Positions 24,754 through 33,220 of a stretch of 43,461 nucleotides of DNA are shown here, in pieces. The notes beneath the pieces were generated by a model that was not told where the DNA came from, ran no database searches, and saw only the letters and a program-made list of their open reading frames with translations. Each line of letters opens with the position of its first letter. Position 1 is the stretch's first letter. Made by a program: the position numbers and the translations under genes. The stretch comes from Streptomyces sp. H27-C3 (GTDB taxonomy: Bacteria; Actinomycetota; Actinomycetes; Streptomycetales; Streptomycetaceae). The stretch is from the NCBI RefSeq assembly GCF_030063415.1, contig NZ_JASITA010000052.1, positions 1-43,461 of the forward strand. Direction: 5' to 3'.

Positions 24754-25550
24754 GTGGTCAGGGCCTCCGGGGAGATGGGACCGTCCAGCAGGGTCCGCAG
24801 GTCTGTGATCCGGTAACCCCGTGACCGGATCGCGTCGATGATCTGAGGCAGGGCCTGGGCGTCGAGTACCGGGCCCTGCCCGTCGAGCGAACCGATATGC
24901 ATCTGGATGATCTCGCCCGGGGTGAGTGCGTCGAGGGCCTTCTTGACGGCCTTCTGCACGGTCATCCCGGCCGCGGTGCCCTTGTAGCCGGTGGTGTCGG
25001 TGGTCCACTCGATGTCGGCGTACCCCAGGGCGTTGACCTCGGCGATCTGCCGCGCGGTGGTGGCGCCGTACGGGAAGCGGAAGAAAGGCAGCGGCGCGGA
25101 CCCGCCGGCCTGCCGGATGGCCCGGTCGGCCAGGGTGACCTCCTCGGCCCGTTCCTCTCGGGTGAGTTCGCCGAACGGCGCGTGCGTGTGGGAGTGGTTG
25201 CCGATCCCGTGCCCGGCCGCCGCGATCGTGCGGACCGCTTCCGGGTGGCGTTCGGCGAAGTGACCGGTCAGGAAGAAGGTGGCCGGGGCCTTCTGCTCCC
25301 GCAGCACCTTCAGGACGGTGGCGAGGCCCTCTACGTCCCAGGCGGCGTTGAAGGTCAGCGCCACGACCTTCGCCTGCCCCGGCAGCGCGCGGATCGCGGA
25401 CCCGTACAGCTTCTCCACCGGAGCCGGAGCGGCTGTGGCAGCGTGCGCGGGTCGCGGGTCCCCGGTCGCGGGTGCGGCGGCCGCGGTGAGCAGAGCGGCC
25501 CCGGTGGCCAGGGCGGACAGCAGCGTGGCGACGCGCACGGAAGGGATCAT
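24729..25550 (-). CDS. Secreted polysaccharide deacetylase with altered motif 1
   Basis: 273 aa with a signal peptide (MIPSVRVATLLSALATGAAL, Ala-rich cleavage region). NodB fold: motif 2 NHSHTHAPF (metal His), motif 3 FFRFPYGATT, motif 4 IEWTTDTTGY and motif 5 IIQMHIGS are present. Motif 1, normally TFDDGP, reads ALTFNAAWD, so the catalytic-base Asp and the first metal Asp are replaced; a related subgroup with TFNAAW exists in actinobacteria. The target is probably a cell-wall or chitin-like polymer. TAGGTT lies 8 nt before the ATG. It is divergent from the second deacetylase, only 71 bp away. Confidence 0.88.
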   Translation of the reverse strand: MIPSVRVATLLSALATGAALLTAAAAPATGDPRPAHAATAAPAPVEKLYGSAIRALPGQAKVVALTFNAAWDVEGLATVLKVLREQKAPATFFLTGHFAERHPEAVRTIAAAGHGIGNHSHTHAPFGELTREERAEEVTLADRAIRQAGGSAPLPFFRFPYGATTARQIAEVNALGYADIEWTTDTTGYKGTAAGMTVQKAVKKALDALTPGEIIQMHIGSLDGQGPVLDAQALPQIIDAIRSRGYRITDLRTLLDGPISPEALTTPPGEQRP

Positions 25551-25621
25551 GGCCCGAGAACCTAGCCCGGTCCCGGCGTGCCGAGCCCGGTGACGCGCGG
25601 AGGGAAGCGGATGCTGCCGGG

Positions 25622-26374
25622 ATGAACTCCGACAGCAGCGCCCTGCCCCGGCTCCTGCCCCGCCGACGGCTCCTGCTGCTGGCGGCTGCCACGGGAGCGG
25701 CGACACTGCTCACCGGGCCCTCGGCTGCTGCCGCGCCGGGACGGGAACCGGTGCCGGTGGAGGAGCGGCTTGTCAACGCCCCGCCGAGGACGATTGCCCT
25801 GACCTTCGACGACGGTCCCAGCCCGCTCTACACCCCCCAGCTCCTGGCCGTCCTCGCCCGCCACGGCATCACCGCGACCTTCTTCGTCCTCGGGGCCAAT
25901 GCCGCCCGCTACCCCGGCGTCATACGGCTGATCGCCGCGCACGGGCACGTGGTGGGCAACCACACCTGGGACCACCCCCGCCTGGATCGGCTGCCCGGCT
26001 CGCAGGTCCGTGAGCAGATCCTCCGTACGCAGGAAGTCGTCACCCGTACGACGGGCCGGCCGCCCACCCTGTTCCGCGCGCCCGGCGGCCACTTCGCCCC
26101 CGCCGCCTTGGCCGTCTGCGCCGAACGGGGGCTGCGGGCGGTCGGCTGGTCCGTGGACACCGTGGACTGGACCAACCCGGGCGCAGGCCGGATCGCCGCC
26201 ACGGTCCTGGAGCAGGCCGCCACCGGAGCGATCGTCCTCCAGCACGACGGCTTCCTCAGCTACGGGCCGGTCCCGGCACACCAGGGTCGGGCCGATCGGA
26301 CCCAGACGGTCCAGGCCGCCGACCGCTTCCTGCCGCAGCTCCTCGCCGCCGGCTACCGCTTCGCCACGCCCTGA
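25622..26374 (+). CDS. Secreted polysaccharide deacetylase (canonical NodB)
   Basis: 250 aa. The twin-Arg-like N-terminus (LLPRRRLLLLAAATGAAT) is a signal peptide. All NodB motifs are intact: motif 1 IALTFDDGPSPLYT near residue 59 with both Asp, motif 2 VVGNHTWDHP, motif 3 LFRAPGGHFAP, motif 4 WSVDTVDWTNPG and motif 5 IVLQHDG. It removes N- or O-acetyl groups from an extracellular polysaccharide. A GGGATG context precedes the start; the ribosome site is weak. It pairs divergently with the altered deacetylase. Confidence 0.93.
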   Translation: MNSDSSALPRLLPRRRLLLLAAATGAATLLTGPSAAAAPGREPVPVEERLVNAPPRTIALTFDDGPSPLYTPQLLAVLARHGITATFFVLGANAARYPGVIRLIAAHGHVVGNHTWDHPRLDRLPGSQVREQILRTQEVVTRTTGRPPTLFRAPGGHFAPAALAVCAERGLRAVGWSVDTVDWTNPGAGRIAATVLEQAATGAIVLQHDGFLSYGPVPAHQGRADRTQTVQAADRFLPQLLAAGYRFATP

Positions 26375-26421
26375 GGGCTGCCGCTCCCCGGGCCGCGGAC
26401 GGCCGCCGTCTACGGTGCGGG

Positions 26422-26615
26422 ATGCGTAGGGTGATGCGGTGGCCGGCGGCCGGCCTGAGTGTGGCGCTGCCGTCGGGCGCGGCGGGTCCGAGCGCAGCTG
26501 CCCGCCCGGAACCGGACTGCGCATGCCCGCGCTGTGTTGCGCCGGCCTTCGATGACGGGCCGTCGGCGGCGACGGCCGCGCTGCTGCACGATCTCAAGGC
26601 GGCCCCGTCGCCCGT
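26422..26615 (+). pseudogene. Fragment of a polysaccharide deacetylase, N-terminal part
   Basis: Reads a signal-like start (MRRVMRWPAAGLSVALPSG) and then PDCACPRCVAPAFDDGPSAA and TAALLHDLKAA. This is the start of a NodB domain with TFDDGP changed to AFDDGP. It breaks off after about 65 codons, where IS-like sequence on the other strand begins. It probably comes from the same lost gene as the C-terminal piece at 24666, but in reverse order on the chromosome. Confidence 0.6.
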
Positions 26616-26637
26616 TGCTCGGCCGAGGCGCGCCAGG

Positions 26638-26718
26638 TTTCTTGTACTGATCACGCGTCACCAGGACCAGGCGCGCAGCCCGCTCCTTGAGCTCCCTCGG
26701 ATATTGCTTCGCCGTAAC
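26638..26718 (-). pseudogene. IS3-family transposase OrfA remnant (N-terminal part)
   Basis: The minus strand reads TAKQYPRELKERAARLVLV then TRDQYKK, the first ~27 codons of an IS3-type OrfA (usual form M.KYP.ELKERAVRLV). The expected start ATG appears as ACG. It stops where the deacetylase fragment begins. It may belong to a different IS3 subgroup than the fragment at 24486. The rest of 26719-26846 shows nothing I can name. Confidence 0.5.
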
Positions 26719-26846
26719 GGACTCGATCCTTCCGAAACGTCGAGCCTCCATCACACCCGGAACGGTTCAACCGGTCGCGTCAGGACCGGGCCGCGGATCC
26801 GCTCTGCGAACCCGCGGCCGCAATCGTGTGGCTGCGGACGCCCTGC

Positions 26847-27890
26847 TCAGCCGGCCACTGCCTTCTGCGGCATCCGGGCCGCCAGCTTGCCGCGGTAGTG
26901 GTCGATGACGACCGCGATCATGATGACCGCGCCGGTGATCATCTGCCGCTGGAAGTCGGAAACTCCGAGCAGCAGAAGCCCGTTGGTGAGGACGCCGAGC
27001 AGACAGGCGCCGAGCAGGGTGCCGATCATCGAGCCCTTCCCGCCGGAGAGCGAGGCGCCGCCGATGACCACGGCCGCGATGGCGGACAGCTCATAGCCGC
27101 TGCCGAGGATCGGGCTGGCGATGTTCAGGCGGGCCATGTAGGTGACGGCGGCGATGCCGACCGCGAACCCGGCGATCACGAACACCGCGACCTTGACGAT
27201 GCCCGTACGGTGCCCGGAGAGCCGTACCGCCTCCTCGTTGGAACCGATCGCGAAGACGAGTCGGCCGAAGACCGTACGGGTGAGCACCAAGTGGCCCACG
27301 ACCACCATGATCAGGGCGATCCAGAAGAGCGAGGGGATGCCCAGGAGGGTGGAGGTGCCGAAGCGGCTGAAGCCGGGCGGGAAGTCGTACAGCGTCTGGG
27401 CGTTGGTGTATTCCAGGGCCGCGCCGCGCGCCACGTTCAGCATGCCGAGGGTGATGATGAAGGACGGCACCCGCCACTTCTCCGACACGAAGCCGTTGAC
27501 GAAGCCGCAGGCCATACCGACCAGAGTGGCGACGACGACCGCGACCAGCACCGCGACGGGGGTGGAGAGATTGGTGGTGGTGAGGATCTCGCCGGAGACG
27601 ACCGCCGAGAGCGCCATCACCGAGCCGACGGAGAGGTCGATGCCGCCGACCAGAATGACGAAGGTCATGCCCACCGCGAGCATCGTGTTGAGGGTGATCT
27701 CGGTCGCGATGTTGGTGAGGTTGTCGGAGGTCGCGAACTTGGGCGCGGCCAGCGTGAAGATCAGCACGAGGGCCAGCAGCGCGATGCCGATGCCCGCCTC
27801 GCCCATCACCTGCCGGGTGAGCGAGCGTGCGGTGCGGCGTGGTGCGGAGATTTCGGCGGCGGGACTCTTGGCCGCAATGGGCGTGGTCAT
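26847..27890 (-). CDS. rbsC: Ribose ABC transporter permease
   Basis: 347 aa, 8-10 membrane segments. It forms the channel of the sugar ABC importer. The BPD_transp_2 signature is present: TLNTMLAVGMTFVILVGGID then LSVGSVMALSAVV near residue 70-100, and the EAA-like loop AIGSNEEAVRLSGHRTG near 220 contacts the ATPase. The ATG overlaps the rbsA stop by 4 bp (ATGA). It is the last gene of the operon. The ribose assignment rests on rbsD and rbsK in the same operon. Confidence 0.93.
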   Translation of the reverse strand: MTTPIAAKSPAAEISAPRRTARSLTRQVMGEAGIGIALLALVLIFTLAAPKFATSDNLTNIATEITLNTMLAVGMTFVILVGGIDLSVGSVMALSAVVSGEILTTTNLSTPVAVLVAVVVATLVGMACGFVNGFVSEKWRVPSFIITLGMLNVARGAALEYTNAQTLYDFPPGFSRFGTSTLLGIPSLFWIALIMVVVGHLVLTRTVFGRLVFAIGSNEEAVRLSGHRTGIVKVAVFVIAGFAVGIAAVTYMARLNIASPILGSGYELSAIAAVVIGGASLSGGKGSMIGTLLGACLLGVLTNGLLLLGVSDFQRQMITGAVIMIAVVIDHYRGKLAARMPQKAVAG

Positions 27891-29452
27891 GAGGTGGTCT
27901 CACCGTTCTTCGTGACGGGTGCGTCGGTGACGTACCCCGAGTAGGCCAGGGCGAGGATCCGCGAGCTGTCGAAGCCGTCCCGGGCCACTTCTCCGGCTAT
28001 CCGGCCGCGCGAGAAGACCAGGATCCGGTCGCAGATGCCCATGAGCTCGGGCAGGTCGGAGGAGACGACGAGGAGTGCCTTGCCGTCGCCGGCGAGGTCG
28101 GTCAGCTGCTGGTGGATCTCGTAGCGGGCGCCGACATCGATGCCCCGGGTGGGTTCGTCGACGACCAGAACGTCGGTCCCCGCGAGCAGCCAGCGACCGA
28201 GCACGACCTTCTGCTGGTTTCCGCCGGAGAGGGTACGGACCGCCGTACGGATACCGGGAGTTCGTACTCCGAGGCCCTTCACCGCCTCGTGGGCGTGCCG
28301 GTCCTCCTCGGCGCGCCTGAGCAGTCCGCCGCGCGAGATCTTGCGAGTGGCGGCGAGGGTGATGTTCGCGGCCACGGGCATGTCGAGGACGAGCCCCTGC
28401 CCCTTGCGGTCCTCGGTGAGCAGGCTGATGCCGTGGCGCACCGCGTCCCTGGGGGTGCGGATACGGACCGGCTTCCCCTTGACGTACACCTGCCCGCCGT
28501 CGTGGTGGTCCGCGCCGAACAGCGCGCGGACGGTCTCGGTGCGACCGGAGCCGACCAGTCCCGCGACGCCGACGACCTCACCCCCGTGCAGCGTGAAGGA
28601 GACCGGGCTGCCCCCACGCGGGTGGAGCTGCCGCGCGCGGATGAGTTCGGGTCCGATGGGCCGCTCGACGTGCGGCGGGTACTCCTGGGAGAGGTCCCGG
28701 CCGACCATCAGGCGGATCACCTCGGCGGTGTCGGTGTCGGCGAGGTCCTTGGTGACGACATGGCCGCCGTTGCGGAAGACGGTCATGCGGTCGCCGATCT
28801 CGAACACCTCCGCCAGGTGGTGCGAGATGTAGAGAATGGCGGTACCGCGCGCGGTGAGCCGGCGCATCACCTCGAAGAGCCGCTCGGTCTCCCGGGCGGT
28901 GAGGGTCGCGGTCGGCTCGTCCATCACCAGGACCCGGCAGTCCTGCCACAGCGTCCTGGCGATCTCCAGGAGTTGCATCTGGGCGATTCCGAGCCCCTCG
29001 ACCTTGGTGCCGGGGTGGACCTCAAGGCCGACCTCGGCGAGCAGTTCGGCCGCTCGCCGGTTGAGGGTGCGGCGGTCGACCAGGCCGAAGCGGCGCGGGA
29101 GGTGCTGGAAGAAGAGGTTCTCGGCGACGGTCAGATTGGGCAGCAGGTTGAGTTCCTGGTGGACGACCTGGACACCGGCGCGCATCGCGGCGGAAGCGTC
29201 TCTGGGTGCGTACACCTGGCCTCCGAGCGTCATCTCCCCCGCGTCGGGCGGCTGGATGCCGGCCAGGATGCGTACGAGCGTGGACTTGCCGGCGCCGTTC
29301 TCGCCGAGCAGTGCGTGCACTTCGCCCGGGCGCAGCTGGAGCTGTACGTCGTCCAGTGCCTTGACGCCGGGGAAGGCCTTGCTGATCCCGGCGGCCTTCA
29401 GGACATACTCGTCCGCTGCGGGGCGCGTGGTGTTCAGGTCATCCATCGTCAT
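27887..29452 (-). CDS. rbsA: Ribose ABC transporter ATP-binding protein (two NBDs)
   Basis: 521 aa with two ATPase domains in tandem. The first has Walker A GENGAGKSTLVRIL near residue 53 and Walker B VLVMDEPTATL near 175. The second has a degenerate Walker A (GLVGSGRTETVRALF), signature LSGGNQQKVVLGRWLL and Walker B VLVVDEPTRGIDVG. This asymmetry is normal for RbsA/MglA/AraG proteins. The ATG shares one base with the upstream stop (TGATG), so translation is coupled. It energises import together with RbsC and the binding lipoprotein. Confidence 0.94.
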   Translation of the reverse strand: MTMDDLNTTRPAADEYVLKAAGISKAFPGVKALDDVQLQLRPGEVHALLGENGAGKSTLVRILAGIQPPDAGEMTLGGQVYAPRDASAAMRAGVQVVHQELNLLPNLTVAENLFFQHLPRRFGLVDRRTLNRRAAELLAEVGLEVHPGTKVEGLGIAQMQLLEIARTLWQDCRVLVMDEPTATLTARETERLFEVMRRLTARGTAILYISHHLAEVFEIGDRMTVFRNGGHVVTKDLADTDTAEVIRLMVGRDLSQEYPPHVERPIGPELIRARQLHPRGGSPVSFTLHGGEVVGVAGLVGSGRTETVRALFGADHHDGGQVYVKGKPVRIRTPRDAVRHGISLLTEDRKGQGLVLDMPVAANITLAATRKISRGGLLRRAEEDRHAHEAVKGLGVRTPGIRTAVRTLSGGNQQKVVLGRWLLAGTDVLVVDEPTRGIDVGARYEIHQQLTDLAGDGKALLVVSSDLPELMGICDRILVFSRGRIAGEVARDGFDSSRILALAYSGYVTDAPVTKNGETTS

Positions 29453-30429
29453 CAGCCCGCGTCTGCCGCGGTGACGACCTTGACGTCGGTCTTCACCCAG
29501 GTCTCGGACTTCTCCCCCTTGACCGCCTTCAGCGCCACGTCGATGCCGTCGGCGGCCTGCTTGGCGGCGAACTGGTCGACAGTCGCGACGACACTGCCGT
29601 CCTTCAGGTACGGCTTGACGGCCTCGATGTTGTCGAAGGACGCGATCGACACCTTGCCCTTCTTGCCGGCGGCGCTGATGGCCTTGACGGCGCCCAGGGT
29701 CATCGAGTCGTTGGAGGACATGACGCCCTGGATGTCGGGGTGCGCGGTGAGCATGTTGGACAGAACGGTGTATGCCTCGTCGGTCTCCCAGTGCGCGGTC
29801 CTGGACTCCAGCACCTTGAGCCCGCCGTCGGCAGCGGCCTTCTGGAAGCCCTCCTTGCGCTGGGTGGCGTTGGCCGCGCCCGGGTTGCCCTCCAGGATGA
29901 CGACCTTGCCGCCCTTGCCGAGCTTCTTGGCGAGGACTTCGCCGGAGAGCCGGGAGCCCTGGGCGTTGTCGGGGCCCACGAAGGGCACTTCCAGGCCGGC
30001 CGACTTCAGCGCGCCGTCGTCCAGCTTGACGTCGATGTTGACGAGCTTTATGCCCGCCTTGGCGGCCCGGCCGAGCGGGGCGACCAGCGCCCGGGAGTCG
30101 GCGGGAGCCAGGACGATGGCGTCGGCCTGCTCGGTGATGCAGCGGTTGATGGCGGCGACCTGGCCGTCGATGTCGGTCTCGTTCTGGATGCCGCTGGACT
30201 TCAGCTCCAGGGTGCCGAGCTTCTTGGCGTGCTCCTCGGCGCCCTTCTGCATGGTCTGGAAGAACTCGTTGCCGAGCGACTTCATCACCAGGCAGACGGT
30301 GGGCTTGCCGCCCTCGGACTTGGCCGTGCTGCCGCCGTCGGAGCCGCCCTCCTGGCCGCAGCCGGTGAGGGCGGTGGCGAGGAGGAGGGAGGCGGTGGTC
30401 GCGGTGGCGAGGGAAAGCTTGCGGTTCAT
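29452..30429 (-). CDS. rbsB: Ribose-binding lipoprotein
   Basis: 325 aa. Signal sequence MNRKLSLATATTASLLLATA with lipobox ALTGC (Cys at about residue 26) anchors it outside the membrane. After a Gly/Ser linker a Peripla_BP_4 domain begins (PTVCLVMKSLGNEFFQTMQKG), with typical segments INRCITEQADAIVLAPAD, VPFVGPDNAQGS, VILEGNPGAANATQRKEGF and GVMSSNDSMTLG. The start at 30429 has GGAAGG about 13 nt upstream; longer in-frame starts would spoil the signal peptide. It follows rbsD by 133 bp; that gap is GC-rich with no other gene. Confidence 0.93.
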   Translation of the reverse strand: MNRKLSLATATTASLLLATALTGCGQEGGSDGGSTAKSEGGKPTVCLVMKSLGNEFFQTMQKGAEEHAKKLGTLELKSSGIQNETDIDGQVAAINRCITEQADAIVLAPADSRALVAPLGRAAKAGIKLVNIDVKLDDGALKSAGLEVPFVGPDNAQGSRLSGEVLAKKLGKGGKVVILEGNPGAANATQRKEGFQKAAADGGLKVLESRTAHWETDEAYTVLSNMLTAHPDIQGVMSSNDSMTLGAVKAISAAGKKGKVSIASFDNIEAVKPYLKDGSVVATVDQFAAKQAADGIDVALKAVKGEKSETWVKTDVKVVTAADAG

Positions 30430-30562
30430 CGTTGAACTGCCTTCCATGAGTGTGGGTTGGGAACGTGCGCGAGGGGCGGGCCGGGGGCCCGGCGTTCGGC
30501 GGGCGCGGCTCTCGGGTGTGCGAGGGCCGCGGGACTGCGGCGCGGGTGTGCGGGACCGCGGG

Positions 30563-30952
30563 TCAGAAGGGGACGCCGGCGCGCAGTACGACGTTGGCGT
30601 ACGGGGTGATCTCACCGGTCCGCACGATTGCCCGGGCCCGCCGGGTCAGCTTCTTGAGCCGTGTGTGCGGGACCCGCTCCAGGGTGGTGTCCGCGAACTG
30701 GTGGTCGAAGACTGCGAGCAGGCCGGGGTCCGCGGCCTCGTGGGCCACGGTGGCCTGTTCCACCACGAGTTCGTCGAGGACGGCTTCCAGTACGAGCGGG
30801 AACGCCGGTTCACCGCGCCGCCAGACCAGGTCGACTACCTCCACGCCGGGCGGCACCGGCAGCCCGGGGTCCGCGACGACGAGCAGGTCGCCGTGGCCGA
30901 GGGAGGTGATGATCTCCAGCAGCCGGGGGTGCCAGAGGCCGTCGTTACGCAT
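30563..30952 (-). CDS. rbsD: D-ribose pyranase
   Basis: 129 aa. RbsD interconverts the pyran and furan forms of ribose so that ribokinase can use it. The N-terminus (MRNDGLWHPRLLEIITSLGH, then GDLLVVADPGLPVP) contains the catalytic His of the SLGHGD motif and the conserved Asp. The C-terminal segment RTGEITPYANVVLRAGVPF includes the conserved Tyr-Ala-Asn. The start ATG lies inside the last codons of rbsK (8-bp overlap ATGCGTAA), giving tight coupling. Confidence 0.95.
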   Translation of the reverse strand: MRNDGLWHPRLLEIITSLGHGDLLVVADPGLPVPPGVEVVDLVWRRGEPAFPLVLEAVLDELVVEQATVAHEAADPGLLAVFDHQFADTTLERVPHTRLKKLTRRARAIVRTGEITPYANVVLRAGVPF

Positions 30953-31943
30953 GGTGCACCTCGTTCGTCTCGGACGCTTGCGGGGGTACGCCGGCCGCGC
31001 GGGGCCCCTCGCTCCCGTCGCCCAGCAGTGCGTCCACCTCCGCCGTGGTCGGCAGGGAGCTCTGCGCGCCGGGTCGGGTGGTGGCCAGCGCCCCGGCCGC
31101 GCAGGCCCGGCGCACCGCCTCCGGCAGCGGCGTACCGGAGCCGAGGGAGAGGGCGAGTTGGGCGCAGAAGGCGTCGCCCGCGCCGACCGCGTCAACGGCT
31201 CGCACGCTGAACCCGCTCTCCGCGCAAGCTCCTGGAGGACCGGCGGCGACCGCGCCCTCCGCCCCGAGCGTGATGACGACGGTGTCCGGCCCCAGCGCGC
31301 GCAGCGCCTCGGCGTGCTCCGCCCAGTCGGCGCGCGCGTGCGGGAGCAGTCCCGCCGCCTCGGTCTCGTTGACCACCAGCACGTCGACCGCGCCAAGGAG
31401 TTCGCCCAGCGCCTCGTGCGGGGAGACGGGCAGCGGCGCCGCGTTCAGGACGGTGAGCGCACCGGCCGCGCGCGCCGCACGGGCGGCGGCGAGCACGGTG
31501 GGCAATGGCACTTCGAGCTGGAGGAGGAGGGTGTCCCCGTGGTGGGCGACGGTGCCGCCGGTGAGGGTGTCGAGGGCAGGCACGTCCAGGTGCCGGTTGG
31601 CCCCCGGGGAGAGGGTGATGGTGTTCTCGCCGCCCTGCTGGACGACGATGAGCGCCAGTCCGCTCGCCACACCGGGCAGCTGGGCCACTCCCCCGTCGTC
31701 GACGCCTTCCACCGCGAGCCGTTCGCGCAGTTCGCTGCCGAGGGTGTCGTCGCCGAGCAGGCCGACCATCCGCACCTCGGCGCCGAGCCGGGCGGCGGCG
31801 ACGGCCTGGTTGGCGCCCTTGCCGCCCGCGCCGCGCACGACGTCGGACCCGGAGACGGTCTCGCCGGGCTGCGGCAGTCTGGGCACGGTGACCGACAGGT
31901 CCATGTTGAGGCTGCCGACCACGACCAGCCGCTCACTGCTCAC
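30945..31943 (-). CDS. rbsK: Ribokinase
   Basis: 332 aa, PfkB family. Phosphorylates ribose to ribose-5-phosphate with ATP. PfkB signature 1 is GAGGKGANQAVAAARLGA near residue 40; signature 2 with the catalytic Asp is VDAVGAGDAFCAQLAL near 245. N-terminal GSLNMDLSV and the anion-hole TLGAEGAV are also present. The GTG start overlaps the rbsR stop by 4 bp (GTGA). The C-terminal tail of ~30 residues (EGPRAAGVPPQASETNE) extends beyond the usual fold. Confidence 0.96.
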   Translation of the reverse strand: MSSERLVVVGSLNMDLSVTVPRLPQPGETVSGSDVVRGAGGKGANQAVAAARLGAEVRMVGLLGDDTLGSELRERLAVEGVDDGGVAQLPGVASGLALIVVQQGGENTITLSPGANRHLDVPALDTLTGGTVAHHGDTLLLQLEVPLPTVLAAARAARAAGALTVLNAAPLPVSPHEALGELLGAVDVLVVNETEAAGLLPHARADWAEHAEALRALGPDTVVITLGAEGAVAAGPPGACAESGFSVRAVDAVGAGDAFCAQLALSLGSGTPLPEAVRRACAAGALATTRPGAQSSLPTTAEVDALLGDGSEGPRAAGVPPQASETNEVHHA

Positions 31944-33049
31944 TGGGTATCACCGTTCTCTCCACGAGGTGCTGCACGAGGGTCTGTGTGTTCGCCGCCC
32001 GCCGGGTCGGGGCAGCCGCAGGAACCCCGGGCCAGCAGGGTCACCGGCAGGATGTCCCGGGTCGGGGGCAGGTCGGGCTCGGTCATCCGGTCGAGCAGCC
32101 GCCTTACCGCCGTGCGTCCGAGGTCGTCGTAGGGCTGGCGCATGGTGGACAGCGCCGGACACGTGTAAGCACCGGCCGCGATGCCGTCGAAGGACACCAG
32201 CGCGAGGTCGTCCGGCACCCGGATGCCGAGCTCGGTGGCCGCCCGCAGGACTCCGGCCGCCTGCTCGTCGGAGGTGACGAACAGGGCGTCGACCGAGCGG
32301 TCCCGGGAGAGCAGCGCGAGCCCGGACCGGTAGCCGTCGAGCCGTCCGAAGGAGCCGTGCAGCAGGGGTGCGGCGTCGGGGCATGCCTCCCAGCCGGTGC
32401 GTCCGCCCGACCCGCTGCCGGCCCGCAGCCCCGCCTGCTCCAGCGCGGTGCGCCAGCCGACGACGCGGTCGACGGTGGGGTGGATGCCGAGCGGGCCCGC
32501 GATGCAGCCGACCCGGCGGCGGCCGTGCGCGAGGAGGTGTTCGGTGGCGGTGCGGGCACCGCGCGCGTTGTCGACCAGAACGTAGCTGGTGGCCACCCCG
32601 TCGAGTTCGCGGTCGAAGACCAGGCTGGGGACGCCCGAGCGGGCGAGTTCGGCCCGCCAGGGCAGGTCGCTCCGGGAGGGGATCAGGACCAGACCGTCGA
32701 CCTGGCGGTCCACGAAGGTGCGGATGTAGCCGGCCTCGCGGTCCGGGTCGTCGACGCTGTTGCCGACGAGCAGGGTGTAGCCGGCGGCCCAGGCGTGGTC
32801 CTCCAGCGACCGGGCCAGTTCGGCGAAGAAGGGGTTCGCCGCGTCCGGCACCACGAGTCCCAGCGTCATCGTCTGACTCATCCGCAGTGAGCGGGCGACA
32901 GCGTTGGGCCGGTAGCCGAGCTGCTGCACCGCGGCCAGGACGCGCTCGCGGGTGGCCGGGGCGACGGAGCGCGGGCCGTTGTTGAGCACGTAGCTGACGA
33001 CCGAGGGTGAGGTACCCGCGAGCTGCGCCACGTCCTGCCGTGTAGCCAT
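31940..33049 (-). CDS. rbsR: LacI-family repressor of the ribose operon
   Basis: 369 aa. The N-terminal helix-turn-helix (ATRQDVAQLAGTSPSVVSYV, then hinge helix YRPNAVARSLR) is a standard LacI domain. The rest is a periplasmic-binding-like ligand domain (LGLVVPDAANPFFAELARSL, LALVSFDGIAAGAY). It ends in a Cys/acid-rich tail (ARGSCGCPDPAGGEHTD). The ATG at 33049 has GGGGG about 7 nt upstream. It is the first gene of the operon, so it would control its own synthesis. The likely operator is the perfect palindrome 54 bp upstream. Confidence 0.92.
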   Translation of the reverse strand: MATRQDVAQLAGTSPSVVSYVLNNGPRSVAPATRERVLAAVQQLGYRPNAVARSLRMSQTMTLGLVVPDAANPFFAELARSLEDHAWAAGYTLLVGNSVDDPDREAGYIRTFVDRQVDGLVLIPSRSDLPWRAELARSGVPSLVFDRELDGVATSYVLVDNARGARTATEHLLAHGRRRVGCIAGPLGIHPTVDRVVGWRTALEQAGLRAGSGSGGRTGWEACPDAAPLLHGSFGRLDGYRSGLALLSRDRSVDALFVTSDEQAAGVLRAATELGIRVPDDLALVSFDGIAAGAYTCPALSTMRQPYDDLGRTAVRRLLDRMTEPDLPPTRDILPVTLLARGSCGCPDPAGGEHTDPRAAPRGENGDTQ

Positions 33050-33102
33050 GCCGACCCCCGGAGCTTCCGTATGCACACGCTTTCCGCAGTACGGAATCCC
33101 CG

Positions 33103-33141
33103 CCTGCCGCAACACGAGTTGGCAACTCGTGTTGCGGCAGG
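33103..33141. promoter_or_regulatory. 39-bp perfect palindrome at the rbs start site (candidate RbsR operator)
   Basis: Arms of 19 bp (CCTGCCGCAACACGAGTTG and its exact complement) surround one G at 33122. On the minus strand it begins at the base after the -10 box, so it covers the expected transcription start. That is a classic position for a LacI-type repressor. As RNA it would also form a hairpin at the 5' end of the operon mRNA or terminate the upstream nucleoside hydrolase transcript. Confidence 0.75.
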
Positions 33142-33170
33142 ATTATGAGAAGCAACCCGCGCAACCGCAA
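33142..33170 (-). promoter_or_regulatory. Promoter of the rbs operon
   Basis: On the minus strand TTGCGG (33165-33170) and CATAAT (33142-33147) are separated by 17 nt, a strong principal-sigma match. The whole block resembles the nucleoside hydrolase promoter at 34426-34456. Confidence 0.75.
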
Positions 33171-33220
33171 GAGGTGCGCGCCTGGTGATGTTCGCTCGTT
33201 CGCCCAGGGGCTCGCGGCGG

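Noticed and set aside
24486..26718. Idea that one IS3 orfA gene was split by the insertion of the deacetylase segment
   Set aside because: The two OrfA pieces seem to belong to different IS3 subgroups (ends in AAKYFA.ETSW versus a start of the KQYPRELKERA type), so a single interrupted gene is not supported.
28112..31210. A 1,032-codon open frame on the plus strand
   Set aside because: It lies fully antisense to the rbsA, rbsB, rbsD and rbsK genes, which have clear family motifs. Long antisense frames are expected at this GC content.
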